A DNA stretch of 64,000 nucleotides from Streptococcus sp. sy004 (GTDB taxonomy: Bacteria > Bacillota > Bacilli > Lactobacillales > Streptococcaceae): the NCBI RefSeq assembly GCF_007859205.1, contig NZ_VOHP01000001.1:186001-250000 (forward strand), read 5' to 3'. Below, piece after piece: positions 32,391 through 42,643 of the stretch; the stretch's first letter is position 1; every line of letters starts with the position of its first letter. Under the pieces are notes generated by a model. That model made no database searches and had not been told where the DNA came from. It saw only the letters and a list, made by a program, of their open reading frames with translations. Position numbers and translations under genes: made by a program.

Positions 32391-35030
32391 ATGTTAGAAA
32401 AGAAAAAATTATTACTCATTGATGGGTCATCTGTCGCGTTTAGAGCCTTTTTTGCCCTATACAATCAATTAGATCGTTTCAAAAATCAAACTGGTTTGCA
32501 TACAAATGCCATTTACGGTTTTCATCTTATGCTGGATCACATGATGGAACGTTTGCAGCCAACTCACGTTCTAGTGGCTTTTGATGCTGGTAAAACGACC
32601 TTTCGGACAGACTTATTTAAAGACTATAAGGCTGGTCGGGCAAAAACGCCTGAAGAATTTCGTGAGCAGTTTCCTTATATTCGTGAGATGTTGACCCATT
32701 TGGGGATTACCTATTATGATTTGCCCAATTATGAGGCAGATGACATTATTGGTACGATGGCCAAGTTGGCAGAGGCGTCAAATCAACCTTTTGAGATTAC
32801 CATTGTTAGTGGTGATAAGGACTTGATTCAGCTTACAGATCTGAATACCGTGGTTGAGATTTCTAAAAAAGGTGTGGCAGAGTTTGAAGCTTTCACACCG
32901 ATCTATCTCAAGGAAAAACTAGGTTTAACACCGCAACAATTTGTGGATCTCAAAGCCCTAATGGGGGATAAGTCGGATAATATTCCTGGTGTGACTAAGA
33001 TTGGTGAGAAAACTGGTCTGAAGCTCTTGCATGAATTTGGCAGTCTAGAAAATTTATATGAACGTTTGGACGAGCTAAAATCTTCTAAGATGAAAGAAAA
33101 CTTAATCGCAGATAAAGAGCAGGCTTTTTTATCTAAGACCTTGGCGACCATCAACACCCAAGCACCAGTGACGATTGGCTTAGATGATTTACTTTATCAA
33201 GGGCCAAACCTAACCAGCCTTGCTACTTTCTATGAGGAAATGGACTTTAGACAGTTCCGTCAAGCCTTGGATTTGCCAGAACCAGCCGCAGAAAAGATTG
33301 CTTATCAATTAGTCACAGAAGATCTTAGTACTGAGATGTTTTCAGAGGACCAATTCTTTTACTTTGAAATCTTAAATGACAATTATCATGTAGAAGATAT
33401 TGTTGGTTTTGCTTGGGGAAACGAACAAAGGATTTATGTCAGTCAAAATCTTTCTTTATTAAACACAGACTTATTTAAAAAAGTGTTATCGCAACCGATC
33501 AAAACTTATGACAGTAAGCGAACCAAAGTCTTGTTGCATCAATTAGGCATTGATTTGCCAATGGCTAGCTATGATAGCCGCTTGGCCAAGTACTTGTTAT
33601 CCACCGTTGAAGATAATGACTTGGCAACCATTGCTCGTCTATACGGCAAGGGGCAACTAAGTAGTGATGAACAAGTTTATGGCAAAGGTGTCAAACGTAC
33701 CTTACCAGAAGATAAACTCTTCCATGCTCATTTGGCAAGAAAGATTCAAGTTCTGATAGAAACAGAACCGATAATGAGTCAAGCTCTAAAAGATAATCAG
33801 CAGGAAGATTTATTCTACGAGATGGAATTGCCTTTGGCTTTTGTTTTGGCTAAGATGGAAATAGCAGGTATTAAGGTTGAGCAATCCAGTTTACAAGAGA
33901 TGGCTTTGGAAAATCAGTTGGTGATTGATCAATTAACAGAAGAAATCTATGACTTGGCTGGTGAAATTTTTAATATCAATTCGCCCAAGCAATTGGGGAT
34001 TATCTTGTTTGAAAAAATGGGGCTGCCGCTATCAGCTACCAAGAAAACCAAGACGGGTTATTCAACAGCAGCTGATGTTTTAGAGCGTTTGGCTCATCAG
34101 TCAGACTTGGTTAGAAAGATTTTAGATTATCGTCAAATTACTAAATTGCAGTCCACCTATATTCTTGGTCTACAAGATTATATTTTAGACGATCATAAAA
34201 TTCATACACGTTATGTACAAGATTTAACCCAAACAGGTCGTCTGTCTAGTACTGATCCTAATTTGCAAAATATTCCTATTCGTTTAGAACAGGGGCGTTT
34301 GATTCGTAAGGCATTCAGACCGTCACATCCAGATTGGTTATTGTTGAGTTCAGATTATTCTCAAATTGAATTGCGAGTTTTGGCTCATATCTCTGGTGAT
34401 GAGCATTTGATTGACGGCTTTAAGCAAGGGGTGGATATTCATACCTCAACAGCCATGCGGGTTTTTGGTATTGCCAGTCCAGATCAAGTGACCGATAATG
34501 ACCGTCGCAATGCCAAGGCGGTTAATTTCGGAGTGGTTTATGGGATTTCTGATTTTGGTCTGTCTAATAACTTAGGCATTAGCCGCCAAGCAGCTAAAAC
34601 TTATATCGAAACCTATTTTGCACGTTATCCAGGGATTAAGACTTACATGGATCAGATTGTCGCAGACGCTAAAACTAAAGGGTATGTTGAAACCATCTTT
34701 AAACGTCGGCGTGAATTGCCAGACATCCATTCGCGTAATTTTAATCTGCGTAGCTTTGCGGAACGAACTGCCATCAATTCTCCAATTCAAGGGAGTGCCG
34801 CTGATATTCTAAAAATAGCTATGATTGAATTAGATAAACAACTGACTGAAAGAGGGTTGAAAGCTAGAATGCTTTTGCAGGTGCATGATGAAATCGTCTT
34901 GGAGTTGCCTAAAGAAGAACTAGAAGAAGTTCAACTCTTGGTTAAGGATACTATGGAGAATGCCGTTAGTCTGGCAGTGCCACTTTTGGTTGATCAAAGT
35001 TATGGTCAAACCTGGTACGAAGCAAAATAG
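32391..35030 (+). CDS. polA: DNA polymerase I
   Basis: An 879-residue enzyme that removes RNA primers and fills gaps. The 5'-3' nuclease domain (1-290) begins LLLIDGSSVAFRAFFAL and has YEADDIIGT and GDKSDNIPGV. The middle domain (about 300-470) lacks the 3'-5' exonuclease acidic motif (FYFEILND where DxE is expected), normal for streptococcal Pol I. The polymerase domain has DYSQIELRVLAHIS (motif A), RRNAKAVNFGVVYGIS (motif B) and LLQVHDEIVLELP (motif C). Its promoter has TATAAT at 32379-32384. Confidence 0.97.
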   Translation: MLEKKKLLLIDGSSVAFRAFFALYNQLDRFKNQTGLHTNAIYGFHLMLDHMMERLQPTHVLVAFDAGKTTFRTDLFKDYKAGRAKTPEEFREQFPYIREMLTHLGITYYDLPNYEADDIIGTMAKLAEASNQPFEITIVSGDKDLIQLTDLNTVVEISKKGVAEFEAFTPIYLKEKLGLTPQQFVDLKALMGDKSDNIPGVTKIGEKTGLKLLHEFGSLENLYERLDELKSSKMKENLIADKEQAFLSKTLATINTQAPVTIGLDDLLYQGPNLTSLATFYEEMDFRQFRQALDLPEPAAEKIAYQLVTEDLSTEMFSEDQFFYFEILNDNYHVEDIVGFAWGNEQRIYVSQNLSLLNTDLFKKVLSQPIKTYDSKRTKVLLHQLGIDLPMASYDSRLAKYLLSTVEDNDLATIARLYGKGQLSSDEQVYGKGVKRTLPEDKLFHAHLARKIQVLIETEPIMSQALKDNQQEDLFYEMELPLAFVLAKMEIAGIKVEQSSLQEMALENQLVIDQLTEEIYDLAGEIFNINSPKQLGIILFEKMGLPLSATKKTKTGYSTAADVLERLAHQSDLVRKILDYRQITKLQSTYILGLQDYILDDHKIHTRYVQDLTQTGRLSSTDPNLQNIPIRLEQGRLIRKAFRPSHPDWLLLSSDYSQIELRVLAHISGDEHLIDGFKQGVDIHTSTAMRVFGIASPDQVTDNDRRNAKAVNFGVVYGISDFGLSNNLGISRQAAKTYIETYFARYPGIKTYMDQIVADAKTKGYVETIFKRRRELPDIHSRNFNLRSFAERTAINSPIQGSAADILKIAMIELDKQLTERGLKARMLLQVHDEIVLELPKEELEEVQLLVKDTMENAVSLAVPLLVDQSYGQTWYEAK

Positions 35031-35130
35031 ACCATTAGTCAGTTGTTGAAGAAATTTAGGTATCAATAAATTGGTCGATGATTGATTTACTTCACATGAA
35101 ATTAAAATAAAGAGGTTGGGAGGTGTGGCT

Positions 35131-35586
35131 GTGATCATTTTATCAGAAACAGATCGTATGATTTATGAAGAAACATTGGAAGAGCTAAAAGAACGTCATA
35201 TTCGATTGACGGATACACGAAAGGCGATTTTGGCTTATATGGTTGAGAGTCATGAACACCCAAGTGCAGAGAAGATTTATCAGGATTTACTACCAGACTA
35301 TCCTAGTATGAGTTTGGCGACTGTTTACAACAATCTCAAGGTTCTGGTTGATGAGGGTTTTGTTAGTGAGTTAAAATTACCACAAGATAACACCAGCTAT
35401 TATGACTTTTTAGGTCATCATCATCCCCATGTTATTTGTCAAAATTGTGGGAGAATTGTTGATGTCATGTTAACTAACCTACCTGATGTGAAATTAGCTA
35501 TTCAAGCTGAAACAGGTTTTAAGATTACCAAAACGCAGACCATGATTTATGGGATTTGTCCCTTATGTCAAGAAAAAAAGGCTTAG
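35131..35586 (+). CDS. perR: Fur-family peroxide-responsive regulator PerR
   Basis: A 151-residue metalloregulator. The winged helix has HPSAEKIYQDLL and MSLATVYNNLKVL (recognition helix). Metal sites show HHHPHVICQNC and CPLC, the structural zinc formed by C103/C106 and C143/C146. The sequence follows streptococcal PerR closely, which senses peroxide through iron-catalysed His oxidation and controls dpr and others. Start GTG 35131 lies seven bases after GGGAGG; other in-frame starts are upstream of or inside the ribosome site. The gene is next to polA, as in other streptococci. Confidence 0.88.
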   Translation: MIILSETDRMIYEETLEELKERHIRLTDTRKAILAYMVESHEHPSAEKIYQDLLPDYPSMSLATVYNNLKVLVDEGFVSELKLPQDNTSYYDFLGHHHPHVICQNCGRIVDVMLTNLPDVKLAIQAETGFKITKTQTMIYGICPLCQEKKA

Positions 35587-35607
35587 ACAGTTGTCTAAGC
35601 CTTTTAT
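35575..35607. terminator. Bidirectional terminator between perR and DUF975 gene
   Basis: AAAAAGGCTTAGACA pairs with TGTCTAAGCCTTTT. It overlaps the ends of both convergent genes. Confidence 0.8.
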
Positions 35608-36371
35608 GATTGGTGATGTTTTGTGACTTGATCATAGAAGACCACTTTGGCAGTAGTATAGTAAGGTAGAATATATATCATCAAAAGATTGGCAGTTACT
35701 ACACTTAAGATAAGCCAAGGCATAAAGGATAAATCTAAGAGAAAGGCTTGTTTTCGATGGCCTTTCATCAAACGACGACTGGTCATTAAAACGTGATGTG
35801 GATTTTTATAAGTATTTGATTCTAGTTGATCAGTAAGAATTAGTTCAACTTGAGAAAAGGTATAGTACCAAAATCCATACATCATTAATCCTATGATAAC
35901 AACAATTAGTAAAACAAAGACAAATATAGGATCAAGAACCGTATCATTGATTTCAACTGGATATATTTTAGATATGATAAAGTAGAGTACAAAAGCAATA
36001 AGTCCTAAGATAACTATAGAAAAAAGATAAAAAAGCATGAAGTAAATATAGTGTAGTAAAGAAACAAGAAGGTATCTCCCTAGATAAGATAAAGAAAAAC
36101 TTCTGGTGCTATCTGTAAATGTTGGACTGGTTTGTTTCTTACGCCAAATATCCAACATAGTTAGACTGGCTGATAGAGTAAAAAGAATGGCGAATAAAGG
36201 AATAAAACGAAAACCAGGTAAAGTAAGATTTTCTTCGTTTTGTAAAAGTATTCTTTCTATACCTGTATAGATAAGGATAAGTAAAATCGGAGTTAAGAAA
36301 ATTTTGTATTTATTTGGTGTTTGTTTTAGTTGATGCCTAGCTGCTTGGCGAATAGATTTATTGGTCATCAT
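35604..36371 (-). CDS. DUF975 family membrane protein
   Basis: A 255-residue membrane protein. The start is MMTNKSIRQAARHQLKQTP, the DUF975 N terminus; AAAGGAG lies upstream on the minus strand and the further in-frame ATG has none. Membrane segments are at about 25-40, 55-75, 95-130, 145-170 and 215-240. YKNPHHVLMTSRRLMKGHR is a conserved DUF975 segment. Function unknown. Confidence 0.82.
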   Translation of the reverse strand: MMTNKSIRQAARHQLKQTPNKYKIFLTPILLILIYTGIERILLQNEENLTLPGFRFIPLFAILFTLSASLTMLDIWRKKQTSPTFTDSTRSFSLSYLGRYLLVSLLHYIYFMLFYLFSIVILGLIAFVLYFIISKIYPVEINDTVLDPIFVFVLLIVVIIGLMMYGFWYYTFSQVELILTDQLESNTYKNPHHVLMTSRRLMKGHRKQAFLLDLSFMPWLILSVVTANLLMIYILPYYTTAKVVFYDQVTKHHQS

Positions 36372-36440
36372 GGTAGTAGTCTCCTTTTGTCTTATTTTCA
36401 TTATATCATATCTCATGACAGTAGTTCATTTTTTTGGTAA

Positions 36441-37643
<1,203 letters not shown>

Positions 37644-37708
37644 GGTTGACTTAAGCTAAGGAAGCTATAATGTAAATATCCTAAAACTTTTCTTTTTCAT
37701 AAATCTCC

Positions 37709-37740
37709 AAAACCACTCTTTCGTCAAAGGGTGGTTTTTT
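37709..37740 (+). terminator. Terminator after tgt
   Basis: AAACCAC pairs with GTGGTTT around a loop that itself holds a CTTT/AAAG pair, followed by T's. Confidence 0.8.
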
Positions 37741-37829
37741 CTATTGACAACAAGTTGTAAGATGTTAAAATGATAATAAAGAAAGCGATAACATATCTTG
37801 TGGATAGGATTGATTGGAGGTGGCAAGCT

Positions 37830-39020
37830 ATGACATTTAGATCCTTGACGGCTAATTTTTATCATTTGATATTAAGTCGGTCGAGTCGTAATATTGCAGA
37901 TAGTTTTTATTGGATTGCCTTATCAATTGGTTTAATTCAAGTCTATCAGATTGATGCAGGTAGTTTATCTCTATTTGCCCTACTGGGCTTGATTCCTCAG
38001 TTGACTTCTTTTTTATATGGTCCAGTGATTGACCAGATTAAGCAAGACAAGACTTGGTTGATTACCTTTCAAGTCAGCCAGTTATTTTTGATTATCTCAA
38101 TCATCTGTTGCCTGACGTTTAAGTGGCAAGTGGCCTGGATGTATGGACTTAACTTTCTATTTCATCTGGTGACTGTTTGCTTAAATACCATGCAAATGAA
38201 AATTATCCCAGACACCTTGGATAATGATGACGACTTGATTGATAAGTCAATTGATCTCCAATATGCAACGTCTAATGTGTTAGATATTTTGAGTAATTTT
38301 TTGGCGTCTTGCTTGTTAGCCGTCATTTCCTATAAGGTGCTTTTACAACTGAGCCTGCCATTTTTTATTGCTGCCATTTATTTTATTTGTCGAATACAAC
38401 TCAAACCAAAGCAAACGATAGAAACGGCAGCTGACAAGGAACCTAACAAAAAAGAAAATTTGGCTCAGTCGATTGCCATTTTTCGCTCATCTCCTTATGC
38501 GTCCTTGATTGTTATGGTAGAGTCATTTCTAAGTGGAGGAACAGATTTATTGCTGACCTTGATGCCCTTATACCTTTTACAAGAAGGAATTTCCATTCAG
38601 CTAGTTGGACTGGTTTTAGCCGTTCAGCGTGGAGCGGACTTGCTTGGGGCTTTTATCGCTCCTAAACTATCGATTTCACCAAGACGATTTTTCTTTATGG
38701 ACTATATTATCTCAGGCACGTGTTTATTATTGGTTTTTCTAGTAGCCAATCCCTACCTTAAACTTTTTCTCTTTTTCCTAACCTTTGTGATTATTGGGAT
38801 TTCTGGTAATATTTTTGAGAAACTGATTTATGCAGAATATGATCATGATAAGATGGCAGTGGTTTATTCAACCAATTCAAGTTTGTATGCTTTTTGGGGA
38901 ATTTTATTTCTGTTGATTCCAAGTGTGTATCAAAATATCTTGGTCTTAGGTATTGCTATCAATGCCTTAACCATACTTGTCGGTTTTTATTTAGCCATCA
39001 ACTATAAAAAAGAGGCTTAA
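37830..39020 (+). CDS. MFS transporter
   Basis: A 396-residue polytopic protein with about 10-12 membrane helices. The N half starts after MTFRSLTANFYHLILSRSSR, with LFALLGLIPQLTSFLYGPV in helix 2-3, a Major Facilitator pattern like drug or macrolide efflux proteins. A central Lys/Glu-rich cytoplasmic loop (ETAADKEPNKKEN) lies at about 208-220. ATG 37830 follows TTGGAGG; the ORF extends upstream to 37770 without a good site. Substrate unknown. Confidence 0.8.
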   Translation: MTFRSLTANFYHLILSRSSRNIADSFYWIALSIGLIQVYQIDAGSLSLFALLGLIPQLTSFLYGPVIDQIKQDKTWLITFQVSQLFLIISIICCLTFKWQVAWMYGLNFLFHLVTVCLNTMQMKIIPDTLDNDDDLIDKSIDLQYATSNVLDILSNFLASCLLAVISYKVLLQLSLPFFIAAIYFICRIQLKPKQTIETAADKEPNKKENLAQSIAIFRSSPYASLIVMVESFLSGGTDLLLTLMPLYLLQEGISIQLVGLVLAVQRGADLLGAFIAPKLSISPRRFFFMDYIISGTCLLLVFLVANPYLKLFLFFLTFVIIGISGNIFEKLIYAEYDHDKMAVVYSTNSSLYAFWGILFLLIPSVYQNILVLGIAINALTILVGFYLAINYKKEA

Positions 39021-39034
39021 TCTTAAGCTTCTTT
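39007..39034 (+). terminator. Terminator at the end of the MFS gene
   Basis: AAGAGGCTTAA pairs with TTAAGCTTCTT (one bulge) and overlaps the stop codon, with a T-rich tail. Confidence 0.65.
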
Positions 39035-39144
39035 TCAAATCAACTGAAATACCTTTACTTTTTAGTTGAATTATGATACATTGAACAGAAATAGAAAAAC
39101 ATCTGTACTTTAATCAGATAATCTTAGGGAAAGTAGGGAGAGAT

Positions 39145-40137
39145 ATGATAAAAAATAAACGGTTGTTTAGTTTATTAGGTTTAGGATTTTTAGCCCTCAT
39201 TATTTTTGGGGTATTCAGTTCACAAAAAAAACAAGAGTCAGCACAAGAAGAAGTCAAGGTCGGAGTCTTGCAATATGTTACGCATGAGGCCTTAGATACT
39301 ATCTATGCTGGTATTCAAGAAGGTTTGAAACAGGCGGGTTACGATGATAAACGTGTCACGATTGATTTTTTAAATGCTGAGGGCGATCAAAGTAAGGTTC
39401 AAACCATGAGTCAGACTTTGGTTAATAATGGCAATCAGGTCTTGGTTGGGATTGCAACACCAGCAGCTCAAGGTTTGGCCAATGCGACCAAAACTATTCC
39501 AGTTGTTATGGGAGCCGTCACTGATCCAGTTGGTGCTAATTTGGTCAAAGATTTGGAAAAACCAAGTGGTAATGTCACAGGGGTTTCAGATCAGACACCA
39601 ATAGCTAGTCAACTAGAGTTGATTAAGACCTTGACACCATCTGTTAAAATCATTGGGATTTTATACAGTAGTAGTGAAGATAATTCCAAATCTCAAGTTG
39701 AAGAATTTGCTAACATGGCACAAACCAAGGGTTACCAAGTTGAAACCTATGCTGTTCCTTCAACCAATGAAATTGCAACGACGTTGAATGTGATGTTAGA
39801 CAAGGTTGATGCCTTATGGGTGCCTTTAGACAATACCATTGCTAGTGCTTTTGCGACCGTTGTTTCAGTGACTAAGGAAGCGAAAAAACCAATTTTCCCA
39901 AGTGTGGACACTATGGTTGCAGAAGGAGGCTTGGCTTCCGTAGTTATTGATCAATATCAATTAGGTGTAGCAACTGGTCAAATGGTTGCCAAGGTACTTG
40001 ATGGTGAAAAAATTGCAAATCTTCCTGTGGAGATTTTTAGTGAAGGTAAGCCAGTGATCAATAAAAAGGTTGCAGTTGAGTTAGGGATTTCAATTCCAGA
40101 AGAAGTGTTATCATCAGCTAGTCAAATCATTGAATAA
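39145..40137 (+). CDS. TrpX-like ABC transporter substrate-binding protein, orphan
   Basis: A 330-residue periplasmic-binding-type protein. Residues 6-23 are a hydrophobic anchor with no lipobox Cys, as in other streptococcal TrpX proteins. The mature part begins KVGVLQYVTHEALDTIYAGI and holds IATPAAQGLANATKTIPVVM, ALWVPLDNTIAS and GLASVVIDQYQLG. The family imports tryptophan or related compounds. The partner permease and ATPase genes that normally follow are absent: a terminator and an opposing gene come next. No T-box is seen in the 124-base upstream gap. A GTAGGGAGAG site precedes the ATG. Confidence 0.85.
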   Translation: MIKNKRLFSLLGLGFLALIIFGVFSSQKKQESAQEEVKVGVLQYVTHEALDTIYAGIQEGLKQAGYDDKRVTIDFLNAEGDQSKVQTMSQTLVNNGNQVLVGIATPAAQGLANATKTIPVVMGAVTDPVGANLVKDLEKPSGNVTGVSDQTPIASQLELIKTLTPSVKIIGILYSSSEDNSKSQVEEFANMAQTKGYQVETYAVPSTNEIATTLNVMLDKVDALWVPLDNTIASAFATVVSVTKEAKKPIFPSVDTMVAEGGLASVVIDQYQLGVATGQMVAKVLDGEKIANLPVEIFSEGKPVINKKVAVELGISIPEEVLSSASQIIE

Positions 40138-40167
40138 AAAAGTTGGGACAATTTGTTCCAACTTTTT
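40135..40167. terminator. Bidirectional terminator between TrpX-like gene and prepilin peptidase
   Basis: AAAAAGTTGG(G)ACA pairs with TGTTCCAACTTTTT, T's on both strands. Confidence 0.82.
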
Positions 40168-40170
40168 TAT

Positions 40171-40821
40171 TTAGCTTAGCCATAAAACCACAAGATAGGC
40201 TAGAAAAAGAAAAGGAACAAAAGCAATACTTTTGTGCTTATTTTTGCCAATAAAATAATAAGTTAATCCTAGTAAACTAGCTAGTTGGAGTAAATAAAGT
40301 AGCTGATAAAAATCGAGAGTAAACGCTAGACTAGCCAAAAAGAGAAAGTCCCCATTGCCAATTTTAAGCGGAAGAAAAGTCGCTAAGAGAGCCAAAAATA
40401 AAAAGAATAGGCTAATTTGGTTAATAGGATGAAAGAAAAAAAGGAGACTACTACCGATAAGCCAAATACAAAGAGGATAGGCTTGCTCTTTCAAATCATA
40501 TAAAGTCAGGATTAAACCGAGATAGATTAAGATGGTCTGGGCAGGACTGATGACGTCTGTATAGCAAGCTAGTGCAACGAGTCCAGACGTTAGTTCTAGT
40601 CCAGCATACCAAAGGGGGAATTTAGCATGACAAAATCGACAACAAGAGCCATTAATCAATTGTGAAAAAATTGGAATTAAGTCTCTAACAGTTAATATTT
40701 TTTTGCAATGGTTGCAGTGACTTCGGGGAAAAAGAATAGATTTTTCTGGAAAGCGATCAAAAACTAACCCTAAAAAAGAGCCTAGGCTAGCTCCAAGGAA
40801 AAAAATTAAAATAGTCTTCAT
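40171..40821 (-). CDS. Prepilin peptidase (A24 family)
   Basis: A 216-residue membrane aspartic protease that cleaves and may methylate type IV pilin-like proteins, in streptococci the competence pilins (ComG). The N terminus MKTILIFFLGASLGSFLG fits the family and fixes the start, with the longer upstream reading rejected. Two cysteine pairs, C36/C39 and C61/C64, form the zinc motif. The catalytic aspartates are D109 (LYDLKEQAYP) and D158 (GNGDF). About seven membrane segments. Divergent from dpr with a roughly 100-base gap. Confidence 0.9.
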   Translation of the reverse strand: MKTILIFFLGASLGSFLGLVFDRFPEKSILFPRSHCNHCKKILTVRDLIPIFSQLINGSCCRFCHAKFPLWYAGLELTSGLVALACYTDVISPAQTILIYLGLILTLYDLKEQAYPLCIWLIGSSLLFFFHPINQISLFFLFLALLATFLPLKIGNGDFLFLASLAFTLDFYQLLYLLQLASLLGLTYYFIGKNKHKSIAFVPFLFLAYLVVLWLS

Positions 40822-40860
40822 ACTTTTTAATTCGCTAATTCGTTTTAAAAAGTTAAATGC

Positions 40861-40889
40861 TTGACAAAGTTTTTTAGAACGATTATAAT
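40861..40889 (+). promoter_or_regulatory. dpr promoter, consensus sigma-A with possible PerR half-site
   Basis: TTGACA (40861-40866), exactly 17 bases, TATAAT (40884-40889), a perfect consensus. ATTATAATTA overlapping the -10 box resembles the left half of a PerR box, but the right half is weak. dpr is PerR-controlled in other streptococci. Confidence 0.8.
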
Positions 40890-40919
40890 TAAAACATAAA
40901 ATAGAAAGAGGTATAACAA

Positions 40920-41375
40920 ATGACAACAAGATCTTATGATGGTACTAAAGAAGTTTTGAACCAAGCAGTAGCTGATATTTATAAGGCTATTTCAATTATT
41001 CGTCAGGCACATTGGTATATGCGTGGTCAAGGTTTCCTTTACCTACATAAAAAGATGGATGCTTTGATTGATGGATTAGATGGTCATTTGGATGAATTAA
41101 GTGAACGTTTGATTATGTTGGGTGGTGCACCATACTCAACTCTTGAAGAATATCATCAAGTATCTAAACTTGAAGAAGTTAAAGGTAGTTTTGATGTTCC
41201 AATGGCAGATCGTTTGACACGATTGATTGAAGTCTATACTTATCTAGCAGAACTTTATCATCAAGGTTTAGAAGTAACGGATGAAGAAGGCGAAGCCGTT
41301 GCTAATGGTCTGTTTGCAGATGCCCTAGCTGATGCAGATAAGGTCATTTGGATGCTTAAAGCTGAATTAGGTTAA
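40920..41375 (+). CDS. dpr: Dps-like peroxide resistance protein
   Basis: A 151-residue ferritin-fold protein that stores iron and prevents Fenton chemistry; twelve subunits form a shell. Ferroxidase residues appear in [18 protein letters not shown] and [17 protein letters not shown]. It lacks the extended N-terminal tail of some streptococcal Dpr proteins (about 175 residues), so it is shorter than usual. AGAGG precedes the ATG. Monocistronic with its own promoter. Confidence 0.93.
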   Translation: MTTRSYDGTKEVLNQAVADIYKAISIIRQAHWYMRGQGFLYLHKKMDALIDGLDGHLDELSERLIMLGGAPYSTLEEYHQVSKLEEVKGSFDVPMADRLTRLIEVYTYLAELYHQGLEVTDEEGEAVANGLFADALADADKVIWMLKAELG

Positions 41376-41382
41376 TAAAAGC

Positions 41383-41414
41383 AGTCAGTTCCTAACAAGG
41401 AGCTGGCTATTTTG
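41383..41414 (+). terminator. Terminator after dpr
   Basis: AGTCAGTTCCT pairs with AGGAGCTGGCT using two G-U pairs, loop AACA, followed by ATTTT. Confidence 0.7.
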
Positions 41415-41456
41415 GTCATTGAAAACTGTTCTTGAATTTGCTAAAATGAATAGGGT

Positions 41457-41681
41457 ATGAAAGACTTATATGATGTTCAACAGTTGCTCAAACGATTTGG
41501 AATCTTTGTTTATTTGGGCAAACGCTTATATGATATTGAGATGATGAAGATTGAATTGGAGCGTCTTTATCAAAATGGCTTGTTAGCTAGGGAAAACTAT
41601 TTGCAAGCAGAGTTGATTTTACGACGGGAGCATCGATTGGAAAAGGAGCAAGAAAATGACAAGAAAATTACTAGGAATTGA
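41457..41681 (+). CDS. yqgQ: YqgQ family protein (DUF910)
   Basis: A 74-residue helical cytoplasmic protein. It begins MKDLYDVQQLLKRFGIFVYL and continues RLYDIEMMKIELERLYQNGLL, the DUF910 pattern. It overlaps glcK by 26 bases in another frame, giving tight translational coupling. yqgQ-glcK is conserved in Firmicutes. Function unknown. Confidence 0.9.
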   Translation: MKDLYDVQQLLKRFGIFVYLGKRLYDIEMMKIELERLYQNGLLARENYLQAELILRREHRLEKEQENDKKITRN

Positions 41682-42621
41682 TTTGGGTGGCACGAGCATT
41701 AAATTTGGTATCGTGACTCAAGAAGGAGACGTTCAGGACAAATGGTCGATTGAAACCAATAATTTAGAAGATGGGCGTCATATTCTACCAGATATTATAG
41801 CCTCTATTAAGCATCGTTGGGAACTTTATGGCTTGACCAAGGCTGATTTTATCGGTATTGGGATGGGTTCCCCAGGAGCAGTTAATCGTGAGCAAAAAAC
41901 GGTTACAGGTGCTTTTAATTTGAATTGGGCAAAGACTCAAGAAATTGGTCAAGTGATTGAAACCGAATTAGGCTTACCTTTTGCTATTGATAACGATGCC
42001 AATGTTGCTGCCTTGGGAGAGGCTTGGGTCGGTGCTGGTGATAATCAATCTGATGTCGTTTTTATGACCCTTGGTACAGGTGTTGGTGGCGGCATTATCG
42101 CTGATAGCAACCTCATTCATGGTGTGGCTGGAGCAGGTGGTGAGATTGGTCACATGATTGTAGCGGCTGAAACAGGTTTTGCTTGTACATGTGGTAATAC
42201 AGGTTGCTTGGAAACAGTGGCTTCAGCGACAGGTATTGTACGAGTGGCTAGGCTTTTAGCAGAAGAATATGAAGGAGTATCGCCTATTAAAGCAATGATT
42301 GACAATGGTGATGACGTGACGAGTAAGATTATCTTTGATGAAGCTAAAGCAGGTGATTACTTGTCTAATCAGATTGTGGATAAGGTGGCTAACTATCTCG
42401 GTTTAGCTGCTGCCAATCTAGGCAATATTCTTAATCCTAGTGCCATTGTTATTGGTGGTGGGGTTTCTGCAGCAGGTGATTTTTTGCTTCAACGTGTAGA
42501 AACTCAATTTAAGCGTTATGCTTTTCCACAAGTGCGTCAAACCACTCAGTTGAAATTAGCAGAGCTAGGAAATGATGCAGGTATCATTGGTGCAGCAAGT
42601 TTAGTTCGTCAGCTAGGATAG
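41656..42621 (+). CDS. glcK: Glucokinase (ROK family)
   Basis: A 321-residue kinase phosphorylating glucose to glucose 6-phosphate. DLGGTSIKFG (9-18) is the ATP phosphate loop; GMGSPGAVN, AIDNDANVAALGEAWVG and GTGVGGGI are family motifs. Zinc site CTCGNTGCLE is at about 174-183. The start lies within yqgQ behind AAAGGAG. It forms an operon with yqgQ and the rhodanese-like gene. Confidence 0.96.
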   Translation: MTRKLLGIDLGGTSIKFGIVTQEGDVQDKWSIETNNLEDGRHILPDIIASIKHRWELYGLTKADFIGIGMGSPGAVNREQKTVTGAFNLNWAKTQEIGQVIETELGLPFAIDNDANVAALGEAWVGAGDNQSDVVFMTLGTGVGGGIIADSNLIHGVAGAGGEIGHMIVAAETGFACTCGNTGCLETVASATGIVRVARLLAEEYEGVSPIKAMIDNGDDVTSKIIFDEAKAGDYLSNQIVDKVANYLGLAAANLGNILNPSAIVIGGGVSAAGDFLLQRVETQFKRYAFPQVRQTTQLKLAELGNDAGIIGAASLVRQLG

Positions 42622-42643
42622 AAAATAGAAAGAGAAGAATAAG

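Noticed and set aside
32690-33800. Loss of the Pol I 3'-5' exonuclease as a novelty
   Set aside because: Absence of this activity is normal for streptococcal DNA polymerase I.
37665-37865. Small antisense ORF between tgt and the MFS gene
   Set aside because: It overlaps the tgt terminator and the MFS start; no ribosome site or recognisable product.
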